From Aquibium oceanicum (lineage in GTDB: Bacteria > Pseudomonadota > Alphaproteobacteria > Rhizobiales > Rhizobiaceae), in assembly GCF_001889605.1 (NCBI RefSeq), contig NZ_CP018171.1, positions 3,680,501-3,744,500 on the forward strand: a DNA stretch of 64,000 nucleotides. Direction: 5' to 3'. A program made the position numbers and the translations under genes. Every line of letters begins with the position of its first letter. The first letter of the stretch is position 1. Shown here one piece after another: positions 36,461-45,292 of this stretch. A model generated the notes under the pieces. It was not told the DNA's origin and made no database searches. It worked only from the letters and a program-made list of their open reading frames with translations.

Positions 36461-37339
36461 TCAGGTCGCAGCGCGCGCCTTGGCCTTCAACCGCGCTCCC
36501 AGCGTCTCGATGTCGTCGCCCGCAACCTTCGGCACGATGCGGTAGGCCGCGTTGACGAAGCAGAACAGCGAGAAGCCGAGCAGCCCGACGCAGACGATGA
36601 CAACGAGGACCTGCCCGTAAGCCTGGTTCGTCAGCCAGGAGAAGGCCCCGCCGACGCCGCCGGCCGCCTCCGGGTTGGCGCGCCAGGCTGCATAAAGGAC
36701 CAGACCGCCGATGATCGCCACCACCGCGCCATGCGCGAACAGCCCGGCACGCAGGGCGCCGTTCCAGTTGGTGGTGAAGCGGTTGGCGCTCAGGTAGCGG
36801 CGATAGGTCTCTTTCCATCCCTTGTAGAAGAAGTAGCCGGCCGCGCCGAGCACTACCAGCCCGATGATGCCAACGATCCAGCGACCGCCCGGCCACTGCA
36901 TCACCGTGGAGACGCCGCTCTGGAGCGACGAACTACCACCGCCGCCCGAGCCGCTTCCCGAGCTTCCGCCCGATCCGCCACCGGCGAACAGCAGCGAAAA
37001 CGCGATCGCGGCGATGGACAGATGAATCAGCCCCGTCACCGCCACCGCGATGCGCGCGGCCATGCCCTTGCCGTCGTCGCCATGATCGTCGAGATCCCAG
37101 ATCGCGTCGATGACGCGCCAGAGCGCATAGGCGAGCATGCCGAGAAAGATCAGGAAGAGGACGATCCCTCCGCCCGTGGAGTTTTCGAGGTCGGCCAAGG
37201 CGGATGACGTGCCTTGCGCCTGACCGCCCCGCCAGATCGCATAAAGCGAGAAGCCGGCCACCACGAGGTAGACAAGCCCCCTCCCCGCATAGCCGGCCCG
37301 CATCACCGGGACGGACCAGGAAAGATCGTTCTGTGCCAT
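36461..37339 (-). CDS. DUF1206 membrane protein (copy 1)
   Basis: A 292-residue protein with six predicted membrane helices in three similar pairs, the DUF1206 pattern (repeated AGYAGRGLVYLV-like entries and ALWRVIDAIWDLDDHG). A Gly/Ser-rich loop at about residues 120-140 separates the first and second halves. Function unknown. A paralogue lies at 56538-57365 with the same layout. ATG 37339; downstream of nothing obvious on its strand. Confidence 0.88.
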   Translation of the reverse strand: MAQNDLSWSVPVMRAGYAGRGLVYLVVAGFSLYAIWRGGQAQGTSSALADLENSTGGGIVLFLIFLGMLAYALWRVIDAIWDLDDHGDDGKGMAARIAVAVTGLIHLSIAAIAFSLLFAGGGSGGSSGSGSGGGGSSSLQSGVSTVMQWPGGRWIVGIIGLVVLGAAGYFFYKGWKETYRRYLSANRFTTNWNGALRAGLFAHGAVVAIIGGLVLYAAWRANPEAAGGVGGAFSWLTNQAYGQVLVVIVCVGLLGFSLFCFVNAAYRIVPKVAGDDIETLGARLKAKARAAT

Positions 37340-37441
37340 GCCTTGCTTCCCCTGCTGTTCAGCAGGGACAACAAGCGTGGACAGCCATCGTTCCTTGTCC
37401 GCCGGTGCAGCGGCCTTTCGAGGCGTATAGGGAAGACGTCG

Positions 37442-38041
37442 TCAGGCGGCCTCGGCCTGCGCGCCATCCTCCTCGCGGGCGTTCTTGAGCGCCTTCGTCC
37501 ACCAGGCCAACTGGTCGAGCATGCCCTTGGCATTGTCTTCGAGATGTGGGAGCTCGCCGAGCTTCTTCTCGCCCTTCATCAGGGCAACGAAGTCCGGCAT
37601 CAAGATGTGCACGCCGGCGCGGATCGGCGCCATCTGCAGCTCTACGGCATGGAGGCGAAGCTGCTCAACCGCCCTCGCGCCACCGACGCCGCCATAGCCG
37701 ACGAAAGCAGCCGGTTTGTTGTTCCATTCGGTGTAGGCATAGTCGAGCGCGTTCTTCAGAACGGCCGTCGGCCCGCGATTGTATTCGGCGACGGTGAAGA
37801 TGTAGCCATCGAGCGAAGCCACCTTCTTCTGCCACAGCTGCGCGGTCTCGTTCTTCGACGGCCCCCAGGCCGGCGACATCTGCTCCTCGAAGAAGGGCAG
37901 CGGATAGTCGCGCAGGTCGACGATTTCGACCTCGAAATCGCCGCGCGCCTTGGCGAGGTCGAAGATCCACTGCGCCGGCTTGTCGCCGAAGCGGTTCTCG
38001 CGGGTCGAGCCGATGACGACTCCGATTTTGGGTTTGGACAT
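37442..38041 (-). CDS. NADPH-dependent FMN reductase
   Basis: A 199-residue flavodoxin-like reductase. The FMN-phosphate loop is GSTRENRFGDK near the N-terminus, and the family stretch EYNRGPTAVLKNALDY is present. It reduces quinones or FMN with NAD(P)H. ATG 38041 has AGGAGAC upstream. It diverges from an HxlR regulator across a 90-base gap, a common arrangement in which the regulator controls the reductase in response to electrophiles. Confidence 0.9.
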   Translation of the reverse strand: MSKPKIGVVIGSTRENRFGDKPAQWIFDLAKARGDFEVEIVDLRDYPLPFFEEQMSPAWGPSKNETAQLWQKKVASLDGYIFTVAEYNRGPTAVLKNALDYAYTEWNNKPAAFVGYGGVGGARAVEQLRLHAVELQMAPIRAGVHILMPDFVALMKGEKKLGELPHLEDNAKGMLDQLAWWTKALKNAREEDGAQAEAA

Positions 38042-38131
38042 GGTAGTCTCCTTCGGAAACGAACGATGGTATCGAATTGTTACCGACGCTATATAGGTGA
38101 CCGTTTTTGCGGCGCACAAGGAGGCACTTTC
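38042..38131. promoter_or_regulatory. Divergent promoter region with candidate HxlR operator
   Basis: The gap between the FMN reductase and hxlR-type genes holds an AT-richer dyad, GGTA-N9-TACC (38068-38084), in the spacing expected for a dimeric winged-helix regulator. A TATATAGG stretch follows at about 38090. A single regulator dimer could control both directions. Confidence 0.45.
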
Positions 38132-38503
38132 TTGAAACCGAGGCACATGCACTTGACCAATGACTGCCGGGCGGTGAGCGACGTCCTGCAGCGGGTCGGC
38201 GACAAATGGACGGTGCTGGTGGTGAGCAAGCTCGGCGGCGGCCCGCTACGGTTCAACGAGTTGCGCAACACGATCGGCGGCATTTCGCAGAAGATGCTGA
38301 CGACGACGCTGCGCGGGCTGGAGCGCGACGGCTTCGTCACGCGCACGGTTTTTCCCACGATCCCGCCGCGGGTCGATTACGAGTTGACCGATCTCGGCCG
38401 CGAACTGCTGGTTCCCGTCCAGGCGCTGGGCGACTGGGCGCTGAAGAACATCGACAGGGTCAACGCGTCGCGCGAAAGGTTCGACGCGGAGCGAGGCCCA
38501 TAG
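38132..38503 (+). CDS. HxlR family transcriptional regulator
   Basis: A 123-residue winged-helix regulator with the HxlR signature C-x(7)-GDKWTVLVVSKL and GGPLRFNELRNTIGGISQKML. Cys in the N-terminal NDCRAV is the residue that senses aldehydes or quinones in HypR/YodB-type members. TTG 38132 is preferred because AAGGAGG lies seven bases upstream; ATG 38147 would remove five residues and lacks a site. Divergent from the FMN reductase gene it probably controls. Confidence 0.9.
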   Translation: MKPRHMHLTNDCRAVSDVLQRVGDKWTVLVVSKLGGGPLRFNELRNTIGGISQKMLTTTLRGLERDGFVTRTVFPTIPPRVDYELTDLGRELLVPVQALGDWALKNIDRVNASRERFDAERGP

Positions 38504-38585
38504 GGTCGCATCGCGCTGGCTCTTCATGCCGCGGGCACGGTCTGGTGCAGAGCGGGCCCGACCAGACACGCCGGTGAGTTTCGAC

Positions 38586-39050
38586 ATGAACGCTCCGCAT
38601 TCGCCCGCCCTGCTTCGGCCTGCCACCGAGGCTGACCGCGACGCCATCGCCGACATCTGGCACGTAAGCGCCAGCCTGCCGGACGTCGGTCCGACCGACA
38701 TGCCGAGTCGGCGGGAACTGCGGCTGCGGGTCGACGTGGAGATGGCCACCGGTTGGCAGGTGACGGTGGCGGACGCCGGCGGCGAGTTGATCGGCTTCCT
38801 GGCGATCAGGCCAGGCGAGGCGACGCTGAACGAACTCTTCGTGAGGCCGGGGTTCCTGGGCGGCGTCGTCGGCAGGGCGCTGTTCGAGCACGCCAAGGCC
38901 GAGATGCCGGAGGGGTTCACGCTCTACACGCGATCATCGAACGCGCGGGCGCGGCGCTTCTACGTGAGGGAGGGCATGGTCCCGTTGCGCGAGGACGTAC
39001 ATCCCCGCTCGGGCGATCCCGTCATCCACTACGGCTGGAAGCCGCGCTGA
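38586..39050 (+). CDS. GNAT family N-acetyltransferase
   Basis: A 154-residue acetyltransferase. The acetyl-CoA region is less canonical than usual: LFVRPGFLGGVVGRALFEHA stands in place of the Q/RxxGxG/A loop. The C-terminal RRFYVREGMV stretch is typical. Substrate unknown. ATG 38586. It converges on the thioesterase gene with a four-base gap. Confidence 0.85.
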   Translation: MNAPHSPALLRPATEADRDAIADIWHVSASLPDVGPTDMPSRRELRLRVDVEMATGWQVTVADAGGELIGFLAIRPGEATLNELFVRPGFLGGVVGRALFEHAKAEMPEGFTLYTRSSNARARRFYVREGMVPLREDVHPRSGDPVIHYGWKPR

Positions 39051-39054
39051 ACGC

Positions 39055-39444
39055 CTACACCTGCGGGATGGGCTTAGGCTTGCCGGCGGCGTCGAGCGCC
39101 ACCATGACGAAGTCGGCGTCCGTCACCTTCTCCATCAGGTCCGACAGGTAGCGCTGCGCCCAGGCTTCGACCTTCAGCGTCATGGAGGTGCGGCCGACGC
39201 GGGTGACATGGGTGTAGATGCAGAGCGTGTCGCCGATCTTCATCGCCTTGGCGAAGGACATCTCCTTCACCGCCGCCGTCACCACGCGGCCCTTGGCCCG
39301 TTCGGCGGCGCGGATGCCGCAAGCAAGGTCCATCTGCGCCATGACCCAGCCGCCGAAGATGTCGCCGGCGGCGTTGGCGTCGGCCGGCATGGCGAGCGTG
39401 CGCAGGGTCAGTTCGCCGGTAGGCCTGGTCTCGTCGCCACTCAT
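39055..39444 (-). CDS. Acyl-CoA thioesterase, YciA type (hotdog fold)
   Basis: A 129-residue hotdog thioesterase. The signature NAAGDIFGGWVMAQMD contains the catalytic Asp, and VTAAVKEMSFAKAMKIGD follows. It hydrolyses short to medium acyl-CoAs in the cytoplasm. ATG 39444 gives the family's usual start. It stands alone. Confidence 0.9.
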   Translation of the reverse strand: MSGDETRPTGELTLRTLAMPADANAAGDIFGGWVMAQMDLACGIRAAERAKGRVVTAAVKEMSFAKAMKIGDTLCIYTHVTRVGRTSMTLKVEAWAQRYLSDLMEKVTDADFVMVALDAAGKPKPIPQV

Positions 39445-39629
39445 CGTTTTTCCGATCCGCTCTCGTCCAGTCGGTTGATAGCCACGGCCTAGCCCCGCGG
39501 TCAACGCGGCGGCGGGCTGGCAGTCGTCGCTTTTTCCACACAGTGCGGCGCGCCAGCGACAGGACGGACACCCACGCGGAAGGCTAGTCTCCACCCCGTA
39601 CAGGAGGCGGGCGCGCCGGCAAGACATCC

Positions 39630-41246
39630 ATGCAGACATACGACTTCATCATCGTCGGCGCGGGTTCGGCCGGCTCAGTGCTCGCCGAGAGGCTTTCGGC
39701 GAGCGGCCGGTATTCCGTCCTGGTGCTGGAGGCCGGCGGCCACGACCGGCGCTTCTTCGTCCACATGCCGCTCGGCTACGGCAAGACCTTCTTCGATCCC
39801 GCCGTAAACTGGAACTTCAAGGCGGAGCCCGATCCGGGGCTCGGCGGCAATTCCGACCACTGGCCGCGCGGAAAGCTGCTCGGCGGGTCGAGCTCGATCA
39901 ACGCCATGGTGTGGGTGCGGGGCGCGCGCGAAGACTATGACGAATGGCGCGACGCCGGCAATCCAGGCTGGGGCTACGACGACCTGCTGCCGATCTTCAG
40001 GACGATCGAGCACAACGAGGCTGGCGAATGCGAGTGGCGCGGCCATGGCGGACCGCTGCACGTCTCCGACATGCGCAAGAAGGTCGACCCGCTGACGCAT
40101 CTTTTCCTGAAGGCGGCCGGCGAGGCCGGCCTGCCGACGAATGAGGACTTCAACGGCGCCGCGCAGGAAGGCGCCGGCATCTACCAGATCACCACCCGGA
40201 ATGGCCGGCGCATGTCGGCGGCACGCGCCTTCCTCCGTCCCGCGATGAAGCGAGGCAACGTGCGCGTCGTGACGGGCTCCCATGTCGGACGCATCCTCTT
40301 CGAGGGGACCAAGGCCGTCGGCGTGGAATACGAGAAGAACGGCGTCTCGCGCCAGGTACGCGCGGGCCGGGAAGTGATCGTGTCCTGCGGCTCGGTCTGT
40401 TCGCCGAAGCTGCTGGAACTCTCCGGCATCGGCGATCCGGCGCTTCTTGGCGGCCTCGGAGTCCCGGTGGTGAGCGCCAACCTGAACGTCGGCGAGAATT
40501 TGCAGGACCATCTCGGCATCAACTACACTTGGAAGGCCAGGCGCCGGACGCTGAACCAGCTGCTGCGGCCCTGGTGGGGCAAGGCCTGGGTAGGCATGCA
40601 GTATCTGCTTTTGCGCTCCGGTCCGCTGTCCATGTCGATGAACCAGGGCGGCGGCTTCTTCCGCAGCGACCCGTCGCGCACGCGGCCGAACATGCAACTC
40701 TATTTCCAGATTTTTTCGACCGTCATCCCGAAGGCGGGCGAGCGGCCGATCCTGACCCCCGACCCGTGGCCGGGCTTTTCCATCGGCCTCTCCAACTGCC
40801 GCCCGACCAGCCGCGGATCGATCCATGTCCGCTCCGCCGATCCCGCCGCGCCGCCGAAGATCGTGCCAAACGCGTTTTCGACCAACGCGGACGTGGCGGA
40901 GATGCTCGACGCGGTCAAATACCTCCGCCGCCTCGCCTCGATGCCGTCTCTCGCCGCGATCATCGCCGAGGAGATGCTGCCCGGAGCTTCGGTGCAATCG
41001 GACGAGGATCTCGTGCAGGATTTCCGCAAGCGCTCCGGCACGGTCTACCATCCGGTCTCGACCTGCCGCATGGGACCCGATCCCGCGACCGCGGTGGTCG
41101 ATTCGCGTCTGCGCGTTCACGGGATCGACGGCCTGCGCGTCATCGACGCCTCGATCTTCCCCAACAACATCACCGGCAACACCAACGCCGCCGCCATCAT
41201 GACCGGCTGGAAGGGCGCGGAGATGGTGCTGGAGGACCAGGGGTGA
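39630..41246 (+). CDS. GMC family oxidoreductase (choline dehydrogenase-like)
   Basis: A 538-residue FAD alcohol dehydrogenase. It has the FAD-binding GAGSAG (10-15), the GMC signature around GKLLGGSSSINAMV, and the C-terminal active site YHPVSTCRMG with NITGNTNAAAIM. Overall it is closest to BetA/alcohol dehydrogenase AlkJ-like proteins, but no betaine operon surrounds it, so choline is not assured. It is followed 77 bases later by an enolase-superfamily gene on the same strand, which suggests a polyol or sugar-acid pathway. Confidence 0.9.
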   Translation: MQTYDFIIVGAGSAGSVLAERLSASGRYSVLVLEAGGHDRRFFVHMPLGYGKTFFDPAVNWNFKAEPDPGLGGNSDHWPRGKLLGGSSSINAMVWVRGAREDYDEWRDAGNPGWGYDDLLPIFRTIEHNEAGECEWRGHGGPLHVSDMRKKVDPLTHLFLKAAGEAGLPTNEDFNGAAQEGAGIYQITTRNGRRMSAARAFLRPAMKRGNVRVVTGSHVGRILFEGTKAVGVEYEKNGVSRQVRAGREVIVSCGSVCSPKLLELSGIGDPALLGGLGVPVVSANLNVGENLQDHLGINYTWKARRRTLNQLLRPWWGKAWVGMQYLLLRSGPLSMSMNQGGGFFRSDPSRTRPNMQLYFQIFSTVIPKAGERPILTPDPWPGFSIGLSNCRPTSRGSIHVRSADPAAPPKIVPNAFSTNADVAEMLDAVKYLRRLASMPSLAAIIAEEMLPGASVQSDEDLVQDFRKRSGTVYHPVSTCRMGPDPATAVVDSRLRVHGIDGLRVIDASIFPNNITGNTNAAAIMTGWKGAEMVLEDQG

Positions 41247-41323
41247 GCGGATGATTAGGGTACTTTCCAATCCGCGCTTGCGGTAGAGCATAGCGATCCC
41301 ATGCCCCACCCAGGAGAAAACCG

Positions 41324-42535
41324 ATGAAAATCACCGACGTCAAAACCTGGGTCGTGGGCAATCCGCCGCCGGGGATCGGGGGGAAGTATTTCATCTTCGT
41401 GCGGCTGACGACCGACTCCAATGTCATCGGTTACGGCGAGGCTTACAATGCCACGTTCGGGCCGCACGTGACGGCCAGGATGATCGAGGACGTGGCGGAC
41501 CGGTATCTGGTGGGGCGCGATCCGCATGACGTGGAGGCCTTCTTCCGCCGCTGCTATTCCTCCGGCTTCACGCAACGACCCGACGTCTCGATGATGGGCT
41601 GCGTGTCGGCGCTGGAGATCGCCTGCTGGGACATCATCGGCAAGGAGGCGGGAAAGCCGGTCTACAAGCTCATCGGCGGCCAGGTGCACGAGACGCTGCG
41701 CACCTACACCTACCTCTATCCGCACTCCGGAAGCGTGCACACCGAGGACGTCCACGGCAGCAATGTCTACAACGATCCCGACCTTGCAGCGGAATGCGCG
41801 GCGGAATACGTCGCGCAAGGGTTCAACGCCGTGAAGCTCGATCCCGCCGGCCCCTATACCGCCTATGACGGCCACCAGCCACGGCTCGTCGACATCGACC
41901 TGTCGGCGCGCATGGTGAAGGCGATCCGCGAGGCGGTGGGCACGAAATGCGATATCCTGTTCGGCACGCATGGGCAGTTCACCGCTTCGGGAGCGCTGCG
42001 CCTGGCGCGCGCCATCGAGCCCTATGATCCGCTGTGGTTCGAGGAGCCGGTGCCGCCGGACATGCCCGAGGTGATGGCGCAGGTGGCGCGCCAGACGTCG
42101 ATCCCGGTGGCGACCGGCGAGCGGCTCACGACCAAGACCGAGTTCGCCCGCGTCATCGAACACCGCGCCGCGAGCATCCTGCAGCCAGATCTCGGACGTT
42201 CCGGCGGTATTTTGGAAACCAAGAAGATCGCGGCGATGGCGGAGGCCTATCACATCCAGGTGGCGCCGCACTGCTATTGCGGCCCGATCGTCGGCGCGGC
42301 GAACATCCAGCTCGCCGTCACGCTGCCGAACTTCCTCATCCTGGAATCGCTCAAGACCTGGGACGGCTTCCACGCGAAGCTCCTGAAGAAGAAGATCGAA
42401 TGGCAGGACGGGAACGTCGTGCCCTCCAAGGAGCCCGGCATCGGCGTCGAGCTCGACGAGGCGGTCTGCGAGTCGCATCCCTATGACGGGAAGGACCTGC
42501 ACCTGCAGATGATGCAGACGCCGCTGATGCCGTAG
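41324..42535 (+). CDS. Mandelate racemase / muconate lactonizing family enzyme
   Basis: A 403-residue enolase-superfamily protein, similar to galactonate or mannonate dehydratases. The barrel residues appear at Glu 240 (EEPVPP), Glu 266 (TGER), Asp 289, His 316 (APHCYCGP) and Glu 341. Their spacing matches E. coli galactonate dehydratase exactly as I recall it, but the first metal-ligand position is Gly 214 in FGTHGQ, not Asp. His 216, the general base, is kept. Activity may thus differ from the named dehydratases. It probably forms an operon with the GMC gene. Substrate unknown. Confidence 0.88.
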   Translation: MKITDVKTWVVGNPPPGIGGKYFIFVRLTTDSNVIGYGEAYNATFGPHVTARMIEDVADRYLVGRDPHDVEAFFRRCYSSGFTQRPDVSMMGCVSALEIACWDIIGKEAGKPVYKLIGGQVHETLRTYTYLYPHSGSVHTEDVHGSNVYNDPDLAAECAAEYVAQGFNAVKLDPAGPYTAYDGHQPRLVDIDLSARMVKAIREAVGTKCDILFGTHGQFTASGALRLARAIEPYDPLWFEEPVPPDMPEVMAQVARQTSIPVATGERLTTKTEFARVIEHRAASILQPDLGRSGGILETKKIAAMAEAYHIQVAPHCYCGPIVGAANIQLAVTLPNFLILESLKTWDGFHAKLLKKKIEWQDGNVVPSKEPGIGVELDEAVCESHPYDGKDLHLQMMQTPLMP

Positions 42536-42647
42536 GCGGCGAGCGCGGCGGATTCGGCCGCTCAGCGGGGCGGCGGCGCAAGTTCGGCGTTTCCAGCGAT
42601 CGGGAATCGGCTATCATTCGCGCACTAACTAAGGGGAAAGTGCTGCA

Positions 42648-43082
42648 ATGTCGCTCATCCAGAAACTCGGCATCGCCTACGCGGTGATGTTCTTCCTGGT
42701 CGTGGCGATCGGTTACGTGCCGGCCTTCAACGACGAGAACGGCTATCTCTTCGGCCTGTTCTCGCTGCAATGGTACGATGACCTGCTGCACGGATTCTCG
42801 GGGATCTGGGCGCTCGCGGCAGCGTTCGTCTCGCACCGCGCCTCGGTGCTCTATTTCAGGCTCTTCGGCACGGTGTATTTCTTCGACGGCGTGCTGGGGC
42901 TCGTCACCGGCTCGGGCTGCCTAGACGGCGGCATCTTCATCGACGGCTTCCGCTCTCTGAACGACATCGAACTGCCGGTTCGCTTCTTCGCCAACCTGCC
43001 GCATCTGGCGATCGGCGGCACCGCGATCCTGATCGGCTTCTGGCTGGCGAGGCGCGTCGCGCGGCCGCTCGCCATGGCCTGA
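42648..43082 (+). CDS. Four-helix membrane protein of unknown function
   Basis: A 144-residue protein with four hydrophobic helices and a YDDLLHGFSG motif between the first and second. Conserved-looking polar residues (Asp, His) in or near membrane helices hint at a transporter or lipid enzyme, but I do not recognise a named family with certainty (DUF4383-like in layout). It starts a three-gene module, with the next gene beginning nine bases after its stop. Confidence 0.75.
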   Translation: MSLIQKLGIAYAVMFFLVVAIGYVPAFNDENGYLFGLFSLQWYDDLLHGFSGIWALAAAFVSHRASVLYFRLFGTVYFFDGVLGLVTGSGCLDGGIFIDGFRSLNDIELPVRFFANLPHLAIGGTAILIGFWLARRVARPLAMA

Positions 43083-43091
43083 GGCATCCCG

Positions 43092-44219
43092 TTGCTGCGC
43101 TTCCTTTGGCGGATCGTCCGGGCGATCCTCATCCCCCTCGTGGTCGTTGTGGCGATACCAGTCCTGGGCTTCGCCTATGGCTGGCTTACCACGTCGCCGC
43201 CTCCCCCGCTCACTGATCCGGGCACGCGCGTAGATGCGCCCGCGCCGGAACTGTCGGCGCAGATCCGCCGCGAGATCCCGGGTTACCAGCGGCCGGAGGA
43301 ATCGACCTTCCTGACCTATCCGGAGTGGTCGATCGTCTATGCCGCGCGCGAATACGCGGATTTCGTCGCCGATCGCAGCGAGAGCGATTTTCCCTACTGG
43401 CGCACCATCGGACGATTCTGGCAGGACTATGCCATGGTCGTGCGGGCGACCGAAGACTATCCGTTCAATTCGCAGAACCATGTGATGCTGGTCGTGATCG
43501 GCACCAGCCACACAATCGAGCATGCCATCCAGTCGGTGTGGGAGAACACCGTAGGGCGGCTGACCGAGTGGGCGGCCGGCTGGGAGAAGACGCGGCAGGA
43601 TATATTCCAGGCCGAGGTCGCGGCCGAGTATGCCTCCTTCCTCGACCAGACCCCGTGGTACCGTTTTCCCTACGCCGAAAAGCGCGCCGGCCTGTGGCGC
43701 CTTCCCAACGCCAACGGAATGGCGACGCTGCGATCACGCGAGCGCAAGCTGGCGTTCGGCCTCGCCTACACGATCAAACAGGCCTATGCCGGCCTGATCA
43801 CCGCGGGGCTCGCCGCCACCACCGATCCGGCCTTCCTCGACATCCACGCATGGGCGCAAGGACCGGTGTGGGAGGCGATCGCCGGGGAGCCGGACACGGA
43901 GCTCGAAATGGAGCTGGGCGATGCCGGCGTGGTGTTCGTCACCCGCCGCTACCAGGTCTTCACCGACATGATCCCGCGCCTGATCGAAAAGGGCGTCCGC
44001 TTCGTCGAGATCGGCGGCAACGACCGCATCTTCCTGACAGTGCTCTCCAACGAAGCCATCCGCCTGCCGGACGGCACTTCCGAGCTCTTCGCCTACCAGG
44101 TGCCCGCCGACCCGGCGCTGCGTCGGACAGGCATCGTCGCTTCGGTGCCGCGCCTGCACGAGGTGCTTCCGGAGATCATGCGCAATGGCGTCCGGCTGGA
44201 GCACGTTTACGACTACTGA
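43092..44219 (+). CDS. Membrane-anchored protein of unknown function
   Basis: A 375-residue protein with one N-terminal membrane helix (about residues 8-32) followed by a Pro-rich linker and a large domain, probably periplasmic. Motifs without a family I know include FLTYPEWSIVYAAREYADF and GTSHTIEHA, the latter His/Glu-rich and potentially metal-binding. TTG 43092 with GAGG upstream is the likely start, coupled to the previous gene. It is followed by an alpha/beta hydrolase 25 bases later. Confidence 0.8.
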   Translation: MLRFLWRIVRAILIPLVVVVAIPVLGFAYGWLTTSPPPPLTDPGTRVDAPAPELSAQIRREIPGYQRPEESTFLTYPEWSIVYAAREYADFVADRSESDFPYWRTIGRFWQDYAMVVRATEDYPFNSQNHVMLVVIGTSHTIEHAIQSVWENTVGRLTEWAAGWEKTRQDIFQAEVAAEYASFLDQTPWYRFPYAEKRAGLWRLPNANGMATLRSRERKLAFGLAYTIKQAYAGLITAGLAATTDPAFLDIHAWAQGPVWEAIAGEPDTELEMELGDAGVVFVTRRYQVFTDMIPRLIEKGVRFVEIGGNDRIFLTVLSNEAIRLPDGTSELFAYQVPADPALRRTGIVASVPRLHEVLPEIMRNGVRLEHVYDY

Positions 44220-44244
44220 AGATTGACCGCGTAGAGGTGACTTC

Positions 44245-45291
44245 ATGTCGAACCTGCTGCGCAATCTCATCCTGTTCGTCGTAGCGGCCGCAGTGATCGC
44301 AGCGGTCTCCTTCCGCGTGCTGGCAGGCATGCGTGAACAATACGATCCGGTCACCGCCGCGGGCGCCAATGCGCGCTTCGCCGAGGTGAAAGGCCTGCGG
44401 ATCCACTACCGCGAATGGGGCCCGACCAAGGGAACGCCCATCCTGCTCGTCCACGGCACGATGGCCTGGTCGGAAACCTGGCGCGACATCGCGGCACCGC
44501 TGGGCGATGCCGGCTACAGGGTGATCGCGCCCGACCTGCCACCTTTCGGCCTGTCGGACCGACCGTCGTCCCGAAACTATTCGCGCAAGGCGCAGGCGGA
44601 AATCATCGGCGGCTTCGCCGACGCGGTCGGCCTGGAGAAGTTCGTGCTCGTCGGCCATTCCTTCGGCGGGGGCGCCACGCTCGAAGCTGCCTTCACCATG
44701 CCCGACCGCATCCGGCAGCTGATCCTGCTCGACGTGGCGCTGGGTCTGGGGAGCGAAGGAGACGCGCCGCCGCTCGCCGCGCTGCTTCGCGCGCGATGGC
44801 TGCGCAACGTCGCGGTGGCGAGCAGCTTCACCAATCCGCTGGCGATCGGGCACGGGCTACGCAGCTTCGTGCGCGACAAAGCGATCGTGACCAAGGAACG
44901 CGCCGCGATCTACGAATGGCCGCTGACGCTGGTCAACACGACGGATACGGTCGGAGACTGGATGATGACCGGGCTCTACGGCGACGAGCGCGCATCGCGC
45001 GCCGCCGATAGGGCGAACTACGGCGACTTCCCGCGGCGCGTTCTGCTCATCTGGGGACGCGAGGATACGGTGACGCCGCTCGCAGAGGGTCGCGAGATCG
45101 CCGGCCTGTTCAGGGATGCCCGGCTGGAGGTGCTGGACGACGTCAACCACCTGCCGCAGATCGAGAAGCCGGACGAGGTGGTGCAACTGGTCACCGATTT
45201 CCTCGGGGGCTCCCCGCGTCCGAAGCCGACGAAGGCAAAGCCGATCGTATCCTCGCTACCGCTGCGCGGTTCCGTGGCGGATTCCCGATAA
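44245..45291 (+). CDS. Membrane-anchored alpha/beta hydrolase
   Basis: A 348-residue serine hydrolase. An N-terminal hydrophobic helix (about residues 5-27) anchors it, so the catalytic domain may face the periplasm. The oxyanion HGTMAWSETW, nucleophile GHSFGG, acid in GREDTVTP and His in DVNHLPQIEKP form a full triad. It closes the module of two unknown membrane proteins and itself. It converges on the epimerase gene with almost no gap (stop to stop 1 base). Confidence 0.88.
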   Translation: MSNLLRNLILFVVAAAVIAAVSFRVLAGMREQYDPVTAAGANARFAEVKGLRIHYREWGPTKGTPILLVHGTMAWSETWRDIAAPLGDAGYRVIAPDLPPFGLSDRPSSRNYSRKAQAEIIGGFADAVGLEKFVLVGHSFGGGATLEAAFTMPDRIRQLILLDVALGLGSEGDAPPLAALLRARWLRNVAVASSFTNPLAIGHGLRSFVRDKAIVTKERAAIYEWPLTLVNTTDTVGDWMMTGLYGDERASRAADRANYGDFPRRVLLIWGREDTVTPLAEGREIAGLFRDARLEVLDDVNHLPQIEKPDEVVQLVTDFLGGSPRPKPTKAKPIVSSLPLRGSVADSR

Positions 45292-45292
45292 G

